From positions 19,985,295 through 20,049,294 of the forward strand of contig NC_088298.1 in assembly GCF_032854445.1 (NCBI RefSeq): a stretch of DNA of 64,000 nucleotides, read 5' to 3'. Numbering within the stretch: position 1 is the stretch's first letter; every line of letters begins with the position of its first letter. The DNA is from Liolophura sinensis (taxonomy: Eukaryota > Mollusca > Polyplacophora > Chitonida > Chitonidae). Below the pieces are notes generated by a model. It did not search any database. It was not told the DNA's origin and saw nothing but the letters and a program-made list of their open reading frames with translations. Shown piece by piece: positions 37,901 to 44,986 of the stretch. Made by a program: the position numbers and the translations under genes.

Positions 37901-38471
37901 ATATAGGTGCATAAATTTTGCTGAAAGCTGCTCTTTCATATGCGATAAGGTTGGGAATTAGCGTACAGTTAATTCTTGTACAAGAAAACAATTTCCTCTG
38001 GGCTTTGATGAATTTTATCCAGCCATAAACCTATAAATATCTGTCTTTTTAGTGAAAACATTCTAGAGTGTCAAACATAAAGCATCTGTCAAATAAATAA
38101 ATATTGAAATTCAAAAAAGCACCAGAAAATTAATAATAATATAAATAAAACATTTCTTAAATGGATCGTAAAGCACACATTCCATCTTTCTCTACAAGCC
38201 ATTTTAGAAACAGTTGTAATACAAGTTTGAGCCAAGGGATGCAATATATGACATTTGGAAAAAGTTTGAAATCCCCAGACAAAATGAGTAGATATCTGTG
38301 GCATTTGTAACACAACCTGTAATGAAGAAATGGAAATACTTTTTGCTTTTAGCTGCTTCCATTTTCACCGTGAACGGACTTAAGCTTCTGCCAGAAATGG
38401 ACGAGTTGTTAAATGAGATGCCAAAGAAACCGTCGGGCAGAAGTGGAATACGAACAACGCTGCGAGTATAA
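6342..38471 (+). CDS. CDK14: CDK14-like (PFTAIRE) cyclin-dependent kinase, 15 exons joined
   Basis: Serine/threonine kinase of the PFTAIRE branch (vertebrate CDK14/15, fly Eip63E). Family members bind cyclin Y at the plasma membrane, and vertebrate CDK14 phosphorylates the Wnt co-receptor LRP6 at G2/M. Exons: 6342-6515, 12676-12760, 25052-25215, 26495-26586, 28838-28917, 29881-29975, 30945-31007, 32163-32224, 33183-33244, 33750-33870, 34848-34935, 35415-35478, 36847-36944, 37649-37739, 38353-38471. They join to 1458 nt, 485 residues, with matching phases throughout. Landmarks: Gly loop LGEGSYATV (158-166), catalytic Lys in VALKEI (181), PFTAIRE helix (192-198), HRDLKPQN (271-278), DFG (291-293), TLWYRPPD (311-318). 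Length is close to human CDK14 (469 aa). The kinase part is secure; the first two exons rest on splice phase and composition only. Intron 2 is over 12 kb. Confidence 0.93.
7882..8250 (-). mobile_element. SINE-B, full length with 11-bp target-site duplication
   Basis: Flanked by tgtacattgga at 7871-7881 and 8251-8261. On the - strand it starts with a tRNA-like head: box A TAGCACAGTTGGTAGAGC and box B GGGTCAATCC. It ends in a (gtga)-type tail. The body shares its cgtcgtactcaa end with a general class of marine-invertebrate SINEs (inference). Confidence 0.9.
11460..11580 (+). repeat. Short tandem repeat, about 35-bp unit, 4 copies
   Basis: Unit contains ttttgagtcctgttactt followed by a variable C/T run (C14 in the first copy). 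Confidence 0.8.
12676..12760 (+). CDS. CDK14: CDK14 exon 2 (Pro-rich linker)
   Basis: Acceptor gtcgtttcag ends at 12675; donor ATG|gtaagt follows 12760. The 85 nt start in phase 0 and end in phase 1, which is exactly what exon 1 and exon 3 require. It encodes [19 protein letters not shown] and then CISPPYNH. A stronger-looking acceptor at 12709 would give a 51-nt exon, but it does not keep frame with exon 1. Confidence 0.6.
12957..13530 (+). repeat. Minisatellite, 70-bp unit, 8 copies (kinase intron 2)
   Basis: The marker tgagtctgat recurs at 12981, 13051, 13121, 13191, 13261, 13331 and 13401, exactly 70 bp apart, with a variant at 13471. Inner copies are nearly identical and outer ones diverge. 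Confidence 0.97.
13738..13776 (+). repeat. (AAT)n microsatellite
   Basis: About eight perfect aat units followed by interrupted agt/aat units. Confidence 0.9.
13885..13951 (+). repeat. Compound (AT)n(GT)n microsatellite
   Basis: Long alternating at tract passing into gt and back to at. Confidence 0.95.
14488..14585. mobile_element. Short TIR element related to the Fam1 family
   Basis: Begins taccctaattcttcaacc, ends ggtggttgaaaagattt, about 95 bp, with an internal palindrome aatgtttcgaaacatt. Confidence 0.6.
14762..14972 (+). mobile_element. SINE-A, near full length (kinase intron 2)
   Basis: Head remnant with a box-B-like gagttcaagtccagc, body with aacctgcggatggtcgtgg, and the agtacggcgtaatacac end with an (aaat)n tail. 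Confidence 0.85.
15200..15272 (-). repeat. Dispersed repeat D copy
   Basis: Reverse complement resembles the repeat at the 60-kb gap (acatttacttgcctgtaaaaa against acatttatttgcctctaaaa). Same family at 19655-19720 and 28490-28560. Confidence 0.5.
16209..16246. repeat. Perfect 14-bp hairpin
   Basis: ttctctcaaaccaa, a 10-nt loop, then ttggtttgagagaa. Confidence 0.85.
16421..16551. mobile_element. Fold-back element with 30-bp perfect inverted repeat
   Basis: Arms 16421-16450 and 16522-16551 (start tgcacagtgaaggttgaa) match over 30 bp. The about 70-nt middle is partly self-complementary. Too small to encode protein. Confidence 0.8.
17010..17545 (+). repeat. Degenerate minisatellite, about 20-24-bp unit
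   Basis: Variants of atacctgaccattaccccc or atacctgacattattactc recur more than 20 times in kinase intron 2. Regularity decays toward both ends. Confidence 0.85.
18108..18326 (+). mobile_element. Fam1 TIR element
   Basis: Starts attcctcaaccttttcgcat and ends gaaaagctgaagaatta, about 215 bp. Internal landmarks are ttggagacaaactacattgg and gaataatgc. Confidence 0.85.
18362..18468 (+). mobile_element. SINE-A 3' fragment
   Basis: Only the tcataatgctggccact to aagacaccaatc part, plus an A-rich tail. Confidence 0.75.
18715..18848 (+). mobile_element. SINE-A, 5' truncated
   Basis: Starts in the body near agctgcggatggttgtggg and runs to the tail aaataaatagataaata. Confidence 0.8.
19655..19720 (-). 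repeat. Dispersed repeat D copy
   Basis: cacttttagaggcaaacaaa, preceded by aaatttcaccc, is the reverse complement of the unit seen at 60256-60330. Confidence 0.5.
19806..19944 (+). mobile_element. SINE-A, 5' truncated
   Basis: Begins at agccgtacgtgggaaggcct; the 3' end agtacggcgtaaaacaccaa is intact with (ataa)n. Confidence 0.85.
19997..20063. repeat. Perfect 27-bp inverted repeat, 13-nt loop
   Basis: Arm 19997-20023 (attaaagctgcacagtttg...) is exactly complementary to 20037-20063. The loop tcaaataaataaa equals the SINE-A tail motif. Confidence 0.95.
20905..21083 (+). mobile_element. SINE-A
   Basis: Head degraded (aggttaaatcctcgccagtc); body and tail complete to aataagtaaataaat. Confidence 0.8.
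21575..22115 (+). mobile_element. Unclassified dispersed-type element (cgcccccgccattaggcg start)
   Basis: Contains two related halves, each with a tccgggctac/tcgggctatg block, tccaactgttttccgc, ggtggacacat and ttgtcatggtaacca. It ends with a short hairpin (gctgc ... gcagc) before ccttgttt. No ORF of note. The 3' hairpin is Helitron-like but not diagnostic. Confidence 0.45.
22148..22347 (+). mobile_element. Fam1 TIR element
   Basis: Ends taccctaatttctcaacc and gaaaaggttgaagaattac; about 200 bp with the standard interior. Confidence 0.9.
23101..23205 (+). mobile_element. Fam1 TIR element, left half only
   Basis: Starts tacctagttcctcaacc and breaks off after gctggattggcc; the right terminus is missing. 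Confidence 0.75.
23409..23620. mobile_element. Fam1-related TIR element, divergent interior
   Basis: Termini tactgtaaatcttcaacctt and aaaagattgaagaattgggg match the family. The inside differs and is richer in A/T. Confidence 0.7.
23878..24094 (+). mobile_element. SINE-A, near full length
   Basis: Box-B-like gagttcaagtccagctc, body, and tail aataaataaataaata. Confidence 0.85.
24858..25062 (+). repeat. Tandem duplication of the exon 3 splice acceptor
   Basis: Two copies of about 100 bp (24858-24957 and 24958-25062), each from gaaacatctc through a pyrimidine tract and ttttcag to tcaagaagtac. The second copy's acceptor is the productive one. Confidence 0.85.
25052..25215 (+). CDS. CDK14: CDK14 exon 3 (pre-kinase region)
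   Basis: Acceptor ttgtttttcag ends at 25051 and donor ATG|gtaagt follows 25215. It completes a Val codon with exon 2 (G|TC), then reads [16 protein letters not shown] through to RTTSFM. The region is polar, Ser/Thr- and Lys/Arg-rich, as expected for the variable N-terminal tail that precedes the kinase fold. RTTSF resembles a basophilic kinase site (inference). The acceptor itself is tandemly duplicated about 105 bp upstream. Confidence 0.85.
25910..26265 (+). mobile_element. SINE-B related element (kinase intron 3)
   Basis: tRNA-like start ttgggctaatggttggagcg, body with gcctcgcttggcgctcagca, (attc)n tail. The central region is longer than and different from the 7882 copy. Confidence 0.8.
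26495..26586 (+). CDS. CDK14: CDK14 exon 4 (glycine loop)
   Basis: Starts in phase 0 after gtttgtag and ends in phase 2 at AG|gtaagg. It encodes the start of the kinase domain, [20 protein letters not shown] and then VFKG, containing the ATP-binding glycine loop. Confidence 0.97.
27513..27736 (-). mobile_element. Fam1 TIR element, reverse
   Basis: The right end reads gcgcaaaaggttgaggaatt; the left end is diverged (agttcttcaagctttacaca). Confidence 0.85.
28490..28560 (-). repeat. Dispersed repeat D copy
   Basis: aatttcagcc ... ttagaggcaaataaatgtca, reverse complement of the 60-kb gap-flank repeat. Confidence 0.5.
28563..28770 (+). mobile_element. SINE-A, near full length
   Basis: Ends about 70 bp upstream of kinase exon 5. 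Contains gcggtcgctgtgagttcaaa and tggtgtaaaacaccaaaga. Confidence 0.85.
28838..28917 (+). CDS. CDK14: CDK14 exon 5 (catalytic Lys and PFTAIRE helix)
   Basis: Lies between atttcag and G|gtacat. It reads [18 protein letters not shown] and then APFTAIRE. Lys181 is the ATP-anchoring lysine. The cyclin-binding helix has the diagnostic PFTAIRE spelling rather than PSTAIRE or PCTAIRE. Confidence 0.97.
29881..29975 (+). CDS. CDK14: CDK14 exon 6
   Basis: Completes the Ala codon after PFTAIRE (G|CG) and encodes [20 protein letters not shown] followed by [11 protein letters not shown], the N-lobe beta strands and hinge. Donor GTG|gtgagt, phase 0. Confidence 0.97.
30062..30142 (+). mobile_element. SINE-A 3' fragment
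   Basis: gtttcctcccaccatgatgc to aataaataagtaaa, with an internal deletion. Confidence 0.75.
30945..31007 (+). CDS. CDK14: CDK14 exon 7
   Basis: Sixty-three nt, phase 0 at both ends (cgtttcag ... AAG|gtaagc). Encodes [20 protein letters not shown] plus K, the alphaD helix after the hinge. It is a symmetric exon, so skipping would keep the frame but delete part of the C-lobe. Confidence 0.95.
31055..31440 (+). repeat. Minisatellite, about 33-38-bp unit, about 11 copies
   Basis: Unit approximates gacccccttaccaacgaggc followed by cccaagctgatt. Copies vary in length and sequence (kinase intron 7). Confidence 0.9.
31450..31683 (+). repeat. Minisatellite, 78-bp unit, 3 copies
   Basis: tccagctctc starts at 31450, 31528 and 31606. 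It directly abuts the previous, unrelated array. Confidence 0.95.
31833..32085 (+). mobile_element. SINE-A, full length with tRNA-like head
   Basis: Starts near gggccttcgtcttcgagatg; the tail is altered (ggcctttatataaatgaaat). It ends about 75 bp before exon 8. Confidence 0.8.
32163..32224 (+). CDS. CDK14: CDK14 exon 8
   Basis: Encodes [20 protein letters not shown], the alphaE helix leading to the catalytic loop. It ends in phase 2, splitting the Arg codon of HRD (AG|gtaagt). Confidence 0.96.
32385..32470 (+). repeat. Short tandem repeat, about 29 bp x 3
   Basis: ccttaccagatttactccc repeats three times with spacers. Confidence 0.85.
32513..33045 (+). mobile_element. Fam2 long inverted-repeat element, copy 1
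   Basis: Starts tttaaaggagaagaaaacat and has an AT-rich centre. The right half carries tttcgcaatacccaccat, the inverse of the left. About 530 bp, no ORF. The same element is at 57760-58300. Confidence 0.75.
33183..33244 (+). CDS. CDK14: CDK14 exon 9 (catalytic loop, DF of DFG)
   Basis: Encodes [20 protein letters not shown]: catalytic Asp and Asn of HRDLKPQN and the magnesium-binding Asp of DFG. The Gly codon is split across the next intron (G|gtaagt). Confidence 0.97.
33463..33590 (+). mobile_element. SINE-A, 5' truncated
   Basis: From gcctgccagcaacctgcaga to gatcagataaacaaataaa, about 160 bp upstream of exon 10. Confidence 0.8.
33750..33870 (+). CDS. CDK14: CDK14 exon 10 (activation loop)
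   Basis: Starts at the split Gly of DFG and reads [20 protein letters not shown], then [19 protein letters not shown] plus two bases of Trp. The T-loop has Ser306 in the [15 protein letters not shown] block where CDK1/2 carry the CAK-target Thr; the same change is found in PCTAIRE and PFTAIRE kinases. Donor TG|gtacgt. The last 26 nt of the exon plus the first 21 nt of the intron are the founding unit of the adjoining minisatellite. Confidence 0.97.
33845..34835 (+). repeat. 47-bp minisatellite derived from exon 10 end plus splice donor
   Basis: aactactcc recurs every 47 bp from 33845 through 34597, with a variant at 34644. That is 18 regular units and about 3 decayed ones to 34835. The first unit is the last 26 nt of exon 10 plus the first 21 nt of the intron, so every unit repeats the ATGTG|gtac junction. 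Donor variants are gtactt, gtacat, gtacgt and gtatgt. Confidence 0.97.
34848..34935 (+). CDS. CDK14: CDK14 exon 11
   Basis: Completes Trp333 and encodes [20 protein letters not shown] followed by DDQLDMIFR, the alphaF helix and start of the CDK insert. The acceptor atatttcag comes right after the minisatellite. Donor CGG|gtatgc, phase 0. Confidence 0.96.
35415..35478 (+). CDS. CDK14: CDK14 exon 12
   Basis: Encodes [20 protein letters not shown] plus L, the CMGC insert region. It ends with one base of a Lys codon before gtaagt. The LGTP.E.TW block is typical of this kinase group. Confidence 0.95.
35797..35918 (+). mobile_element. SINE-A-like, strongly diverged
   Basis: Recognisable from ggtggtggtttccttgagtt, gtcgaataagtgaaatgttc and the ending; otherwise decayed. 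Confidence 0.55.
35938..36301 (+). mobile_element. SINE-B related, full length with 12-bp target-site duplication
   Basis: Flanked by tcatataagtaa at 35926-35937 and 36302-36313. tRNA-like head: box A tggcctaatgggtagagtg, box B gggatcaaaccc. The tail is (cata)n. Confidence 0.92.
36569..36778 (+). mobile_element. SINE-A, complete with tRNA-like head
   Basis: Box A tggctgagggggtagctcg, box B gagttcaagtccag, tail aaataaataaa. Flanked by imperfect duplication ttcacattaa (36559) and ttcacgttga (36779). The best copy for defining the family. Confidence 0.9.
36847..36944 (+). CDS. CDK14: CDK14 exon 13
   Basis: Completes Lys384 (A|AG) and encodes [20 protein letters not shown] and [12 protein letters not shown], the variable part of the C-lobe ending at alphaH. 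Donor CAG|gtaagt, phase 0. A full-length SINE-A sits just upstream in intron 12. Confidence 0.93.
37649..37739 (+). CDS. CDK14: CDK14 exon 14
   Basis: Encodes [20 protein letters not shown] then [10 protein letters not shown]. It contains the invariant C-lobe Arg (RRLSAQ) and the HEYFSDLP end of the kinase domain. Donor G|gtaact is weaker than the others; a TIR element begins about 40 bp into the intron. Confidence 0.95.
37778..37968 (-). mobile_element. Fam1 TIR element, reverse
   Basis: Begins about 40 bp after the exon 14 donor: tttttcaaccttttcacatg ... atgcgataaggttgggaatt. Confidence 0.85.
38353..38471 (+). CDS. CDK14: CDK14 exon 15 (C-terminal tail and stop)
   Basis: Acceptor cttttag ends at 38352. 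The reading frame gives [20 protein letters not shown] then [18 protein letters not shown] and TAA at 38469-38471. SIFTV is shared with vertebrate CDK14 tails; the basic Ser/Arg end is not obviously conserved. Confidence 0.93.
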
Positions 38472-41400
38472 TGACCGTTTCTTGCTGGTTTGTTGTTGTT
38501 GTTTTTTTTTTTTTTTTCTTCATCAATGGTTAAAACATAAAGAAGCCCATAAAGGCCTTAAAATGATACTTTTGATGCCTACTTAAAAGAAATTTAATCA
38601 GACTTCACAAAAGACTTCCAAGTGACCCTGTAAGCTGGACAAATCAGTGAGAATCCAGCAAACTGTTGCAGTTGATAAATTTTAAAATTTAGGTGAGCTA
38701 CAGGAACTGAATGCTTGGGATAAACTTTGAAAGGAACGTACATGTAAGCTTTCTTGTTTTAAAAGGTTTTGTTTCTGTCAGTTGTTTTATCTGGTTTGAA
38801 CCGTGATTTAAACAACAATAACAACTGCTATTTTTTTGGTGTCTTTTTTTTTTTCCAGATATAAGAGGTGAAGATTCCATGGATAAGTTTCTAGGATTCC
38901 ATCACACATGTGACAGTGTGGAGCATTTTGATTGGTGGATTCAGAGACTGACAGCTGCTCAAGTGTGACATGTTCTGATTGGTTGCGTCTGGACATGTGA
39001 CTCCCCTATTCAAGTTTCCAGCTTTGTGATTGGCTGGATATAAGCAATAAGACCAGTGAGATGTTTTCTGTAATGGGAAATGGACATGTGAGAAAACTGA
39101 TCACTTTCGTCTTTCTTTTCTCAAAAGGAAAGAAACAGTCAGCCATTTGTACGAAAATTTTGTACAAGTTATAGTCAGATGACCCATTTAATTGAAGACA
39201 AACCCCCAGTGGCTGTTAACTATTTGTACTTACCTTTTTTTACTGTATATTTAGATACATTGTTAAAAGATGCACAGGTGCAAGCTTATAGTCTCGTCGG
39301 TGCATTGTCCGTTGTCTGTTGCTGCGTTGTATTTTTATATGAAAACCCCTCTGCTCTACTTTGCCTTCTATGACGGGAAAACCTTCCAGTGGCCTGATGA
39401 TTTTTATATCTGTATTTGAACCATAGGAGTGCTCTTCATAACTTGACTTCTTAATTAATTTTTTTTTTTGACCTTTAAACTCGTGTACAAGCTCAGTTAA
39501 GGATCTTAGTGGGAGGGGAATGGTAGTGTGAGTAATAAATGTGATGTTATTTGTGTCCAATGAAAATGTAATGATCCAATCACTGCTGAAGGAGGAGGAC
39601 TTCAGGATTTCAGATGGCTCCATTTTTTTCAGTTGTTAAAGAATCCAGAAAAACTTTTAACATTGCTTAGAATCTGACACCCATGGCCTGGTGTCATGGG
39701 ATCTGATTTTTAGTGTTGTATTGTTGAATTTGGATTTGATCAAGCTGTCTCAGATTTTCAGTTTCACAGGGCTGATTTCAGACTTTCCTTTTTTTAAGAA
39801 TTTAAGAAAGTAAAAACATTTGTTTTTTTTTTATGGAGGTGTTGAAAAATGCACTAAATGAGGTACATTTCTGGAAGAGTCAGTCTGTTCATTAATGGTC
39901 TGTTCATTAATGTCCTGGCCTGTTCATTAATGGCAGGCTCTAATGTGGGTCAGTCACCTAAAACCAGTGGATAATATCAGAACTGACAATTGCTTCTCAC
40001 TGCGAAATGTTCACCTGAAGACATTCTTCACTCAAACGGATACAGAATCCACTCTGATTGGCTGGATTGAGAGATAGGCAAATCCAGGTTCTGCCTATCC
40101 TAAGCCGAATTTAAGGGAAGGCCATTATCTTCAACCGAGCAAATCATACTGTCAGCCTATCTGTGTCTATTTTGCGTTCCTTTTATATGTGCCATGATTC
40201 ACTGCTCAAAAATAACTTACCACCAAATCCTTAAATATTACTCTTGGTACCGAAACCTTTGCTTTGCAGCAGGATGTCATTGTACTTTCCAAACTTTAAC
40301 ACACCTTTCTAAGATCAATAGAACTCTCAGAATCCAGCCAACTAAGTAATCTAAATGGCATTTACAGGTGACGCTAAATTTCAAGAGCAATGATATTTCT
40401 TTATCTGTGAAGCTCTGAATTTGGCAGTCTCAGTCAATGTATGTGCATTCATGAAATTCAGTCAAATTTAAAACTTCACAAGCTAGATGTGCTGACAAGG
40501 TTGGCTTGTGCCTAAGAAGGTCAATGAAACATGTTAAATGTTCAAAATATAAATTGATCACTCAGTTATAATGTTTTACAAACTGTCAGAAATTATGTCT
40601 CCCATGAGGTGTCGCTTGCAAAAAAAAAAAGGAATTCTTCGATGTTTTATGGTAAATTTGGTTGTGACTCAGTTGTTGCTGGGTCAGAAAATGGACAATT
40701 TTAAGTCAGGTTTGCATGACCTGCTTTGAGAGCCATATTGGAGGACATTTGTCGTGCTAATCACATTCATTATAAGTAAATAATGAATTTGGAAATGACT
40801 GAGGAATGAAATCTTTACTCAGCATTTTGCTGTAGAGTGTTGTTGTTGGGCAGAGTACTTAAAAAAATCAAAATACCTGTCAGTATGTGTATGTGACTGT
40901 ATGTATATGTTAACTTTGCTTCCCTTTGACATCTGTCCCTTTATTACATCTTTGTTTTTTTAACATTCTTGTATGAATTAAGAAACACTTGGAAAATCAT
41001 GATCTGAAAGATTAGTGTTGTATTTTATAAGCTTGCCATTTTCATTTTGTAAAGTTTATCTTACAGGTTTATTCTTTGAGGCTCCATTTTAGAGTAAATG
41101 TTTCAATGGCATTGTCTTTTTGCAAACATCTTGAAGTTTTTGTCGTAAAACTATCATTGTGTTGAAAAGGGAAGGAAAAAGTGACGAAAATGATATATTT
41201 ATTCTGTTAAACTTTTGAATTTTACTCTCTTGTTTCTCATTCTTAATATTTTAAGAACTTATTATTTTATCTCAAAGCAAAAACACACATTTTTCTAAGC
41301 AAAAAGACTTTACTGTGTATGTTCATGTATTATGTTCATTTTGTAATCATTTGGTTGTCCAGTTGTGAAATGAAAAGATTTTCAGCATTTATTTAGTTTT

Positions 41401-41882
41401 ATATAAATCATGATAAATGTCTACTATAAATGTAAAGTACGTATACATTGTCATGTTTCTATGATTTTCTTCATTTCACAATCAAGTCAGGAGTTTAAAA
41501 AATCTCATTTCTGCTAGTCGGAAGCATTGGAAGGCGCCAAGTCAGTACTATTGAAAACACATTTTTTGTATCGTACATTTGCAAGCCACTTTTTGAAAAC
41601 AAATTTTCCACTTTTTGTGCAGATTCTAAATTTAAGTATGTTCTTCTCCATGTTTCTGGTTGCTGGGCAACGTGCTGTGCACTATGGCAATCAATCATGT
41701 TTAACATAGCAGATTTAGAGAGTTATTCATTGTGATTGAGCTGTGAACAAATTGAATTAAGAAACAAGAAATTCTGCAAAGTCTTTATAAAAATCATAAA
41801 GATAAAGCCATACAAGAATTAAGCTGTGTCCACATGGTGGTGGTAGTCATATCGACATAACAAATGCAAGTGGTTGAATAAA
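38472..41882 (+). other. Probable CDK14 3' UTR / downstream region
   Basis: No coding potential seen. AATAAA occurs at 39534-39539 and 41877-41882, either of which could end the transcript. The stretch is T-rich and free of SINEs and TIR elements, unlike everything around it, which fits transcribed UTR. The true end cannot be set from sequence. Confidence 0.4.
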
Positions 41883-41901
41883 AATTGAGCAAACTTTACA
41901 T

Positions 41902-42120
41902 ACCCGAATTCCTCAACCTTTCCGCACATAAAAGAAAGAATTTCAGTGCAATTTTTGGACATTTTTAATTTGATTTGGAGACAAAAGTACATTGGTTGGA
42001 TTGACCAGTTTCAGGGCTTGGCTAAAGGTGTAATTTTATCACTCAACCAAAAATAATACCTTCAAATATACTTGAAAAAACACCTTACAAGCATGTGAAA
42101 GTGTTGAAAAAATTACAGTA
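41902..42120 (+). mobile_element. Fam1 TIR element
   Basis: gaattcctcaacctttccgc ... gtgttgaaaaaattacagta. Confidence 0.9.
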
Positions 42121-42819
42121 ATTGCAATATTTTATCATTGTTACGATCAATTTCACAGCTCACATGTTGTGTTGGTTTTTTTTTTTGTCTGGTTGAATTC
42201 TGCGATTCATAAGAAATTCCACCATGTGAACTCTTTGTGCTTCAGAGGTATTTTCTGTTTTGTCTGGAGAAATTTTTCACTGCTTTGTAAAATTTTCACT
42301 GTGTCTCGTGAAACTTTTGTCTGTGAAGCCCATTTTGTCATTGTTCTCAGAACTACATGTGTTTTATACAGGGCACTATGCCAAGACTTTTTTTATAGGT
42401 GCTGCACAGAAAATAAAAATTGTTTCACAGAACTTGTGCTTTGATTTGTGTTTTCACCAGTCTGCTTCTGTTGCTATTTGTAGGCCAGATGGTCAGTATT
42501 TATTATTTATTTCTTTGTTGTTTATTACCATACTTAAGAATTGGTCATTAATTGAATATAATAGAGATCAGTAGTACCTTAGTACTCACTACTAGGAGAA
42601 AACCACTAACCTTTGGCAAGTTACGCACAAGTTTTACCTACATGTGACATACAGATACGCATACCTGTACATTCTGTTGATGGAATCCAACAACGATTAG
42701 AATATGCAAACAGGCGTTGTTGACTGCTTACTGCCATCAAGGCTGTACATGGGAAGTCTGCTGATGGTTGTGTTCGAATTTAGTTCAGGTATAGATAATA
42801 TACCTTTCAGAGACCGAAG

Positions 42820-43055
42820 GGTTAAAGCATCTCGAAGTTGGGGAGATCTCGGGATCGAACCTGTGTGGGGTCATATTAAAGATTTTTAAAATGGTACTTG
42901 CTGCAGCCTTACTTGGCACTCAGCACTGAGAAGTTGGAGCAAGGAAACGTGACTGGGATGGTGTGTCATGTCTGGTGTCTTTGACGTGATGCCTTCATCA
43001 TATGACACATGAAAAATTTCTGAGTGCGACCATAAACCCCAAACATACATGCACT
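42820..43055 (+). mobile_element. SINE-B related fragment
   Basis: Box-B-like cgggatcgaacctg, body acttggcactcagcactgag and the end gaccataaaccccaaacata. Confidence 0.7.
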
Positions 43056-43162
43056 ACCATTATAGTGTCGTTTTCATAATTGTTTCCATAAATTCCACTG
43101 AAATAATTGCTTTTGTGGTTGAAGATTTACAGCAATGAGCAGCTTTGTCGTGGATGAACAAT

Positions 43163-43484
43163 TTTAAGTCGAGAGCAGTAGATCCAGGGTCAATCCTGGG
43201 TCGAGTCACACCTAAGACCTTAAAAGAGCAAGTGGTAACTTCCTCGCTTGGCGTTCAGCATGAAGGGGACAGTGCAACGACTGCTAGACCTGTACCAGTA
43301 TAATATCTTGGGAGGGGTGGCTAACTTGCCTTCAGTCAGTCGTCTTGGTGAAGCAGCACTAGATAAAAGAGCGGTGGAAATCCGCCCTGCAACAATGAGG
43401 CACGTCACATGCACTCTAAGAATTCCTTCATCGTCATATAAATGAAAAATTAAGTATGACATTAAACGCCAAGCACTCATTCGT
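43163..43484 (+). mobile_element. SINE-B, head truncated
   Basis: Closely matches the reverse complement of the 7882-8250 copy, from tagatccagggtcaatcctg to cattaaacgccaagcactca. Confidence 0.88.
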
Positions 43485-43633
43485 CCCCTCACTTGTACGA
43501 TGGTGACAATAACCATGGTAGGAGGAAGTAACTGGCAAATCACTGACAAATTCACCTTTTTTTTGCACTTGGCAATTGGTAGTTGCAAGAAAGCTGTCAA
43601 TTGTCATGACGTAGAGAAACTGAACATTTGTAT

Positions 43634-43852
43634 TGTAATTCTTCAACCTTTTCGCATGTTTGCAAGGTGTTCATTTAGACATATTCTGAAAGCATTATTC
43701 TGTGTACCCTGACAAAATTATACTTTATGTGAAGCCCTGAAACCGGTCAATACACCCAATGTAGTTGTGTCTCCAATATCTAATTATAAATGTGCACAAA
43801 TTGCACTGAAATTTGCTCTTTCATATTCGAAAAGGCTGAGGAATTAGGGTAA
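43634..43852 (-). mobile_element. Fam1 TIR element, reverse
   Basis: Left attcttcaaccttttcgcat, right attcgaaaaggctgaggaat. Confidence 0.9.
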
Positions 43853-44029
43853 GGTGAATGTGTGGGACATCTGGTTGACATCTTTGCAGCAATCTTGATG
43901 ATTGGTCAGAAGCCCTTTCTTGACTCACAAACTATTCTGAAAGGTCTATTAAATAACTGGCAATTTAACCTGGCCAACAAGAAGATCATTGGAGATACCA
44001 CTTGTCTTCCACCAATGCAGCATACATCT

Positions 44030-44200
44030 GTATGTCTCACAAGTGTAAAAGCTTGTCAATTACTTGACAAAGGTTGGTGGTTTTCTCTGGGCACTCCAGC
44101 ATGCTCAACACATGAAACTGACAGCTGTTCTATATATAATGTATTAAGTGAAAAATTGAACACCAATCAAATAAATCAATCAATCAACACTCAAATTAGA
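44030..44200 (+). mobile_element. SINE-A-like, diverged
   Basis: Middle part ggttggtggttttctctggg and tail caccaatcaaataaatcaat are recognisable. Confidence 0.5.
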
Positions 44201-44448
44201 AATAAGAAGACTGGGATTCAGTATAAATGGCTTTATTTGAAGTGTACATCATTACAAACAGTCAGTATTGAATGACAGCTCTGACAGATATTTGCTTCAC
44301 TTATTCTAGGTGTAAGATTGCACGAATCTGAATGTTCAGTCAAATGTTAAATGAACAAAATGTGAATACTGTAGACAAAAAATACAAGAATCCATCAAAT
44401 TTATAAAATAAATTCTGGAACCAACTAATAATGTCGCAAACAGATAAA

Positions 44449-44487
44449 ATAAACATGCTTAAAAGTGGAACTTTTAAGCATGTTTAT
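44449..44487. repeat. Perfect 18-bp hairpin, 3-nt loop
   Basis: ataaacatgcttaaaagt, gga, acttttaagcatgtttat. Lies between the two convergent genes. Confidence 0.9.
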
Positions 44488-44856
44488 CTTAAAAATATCT
44501 TAAAATTATCCTCAAAAGATAATGAAAATAAAACATACCCATAAGGCTATTGATAAACACATTTTGATATTAATGGCAAACTAGAAGTTTCAGTCCTTTA
44601 AAATAAACAATACATCATATTGAAATTTGTAAATGAAATAATAATAATATTTTAGATACTTTTTATTGTTAGAAATAATATATATATATATCTATTTTTG
44701 ATTTGGGAGGAAGGAGGGGTGGGGCAAAAACACTGAGCTTCTGGAGAGTTATATGCAAATTTATACCACAGAGGCAAGAGGCATATGTCATACAAGACAG
44801 ATGCCAGTCGGTCAATGTCTCTGTAATATCAGTTGCTAAATAGAGAAGAAATTGAT

Positions 44857-44986
44857 TTGATTTGATTGGTGTTTTACGCCGTACTGTAGAGTATTTCACT
44901 TATATGACGGTGGCCAACATTATGGTGGGAGGAAACCGGCCAGAGCCCAGGGGACACCCACGATCATCCACAGGTTGCTGGCAGAT
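44857..44986 (-). mobile_element. SINE-A, truncated
   Basis: attggtgttttacgccgtac to acaggttgctggcagatc; head absent. Confidence 0.85.
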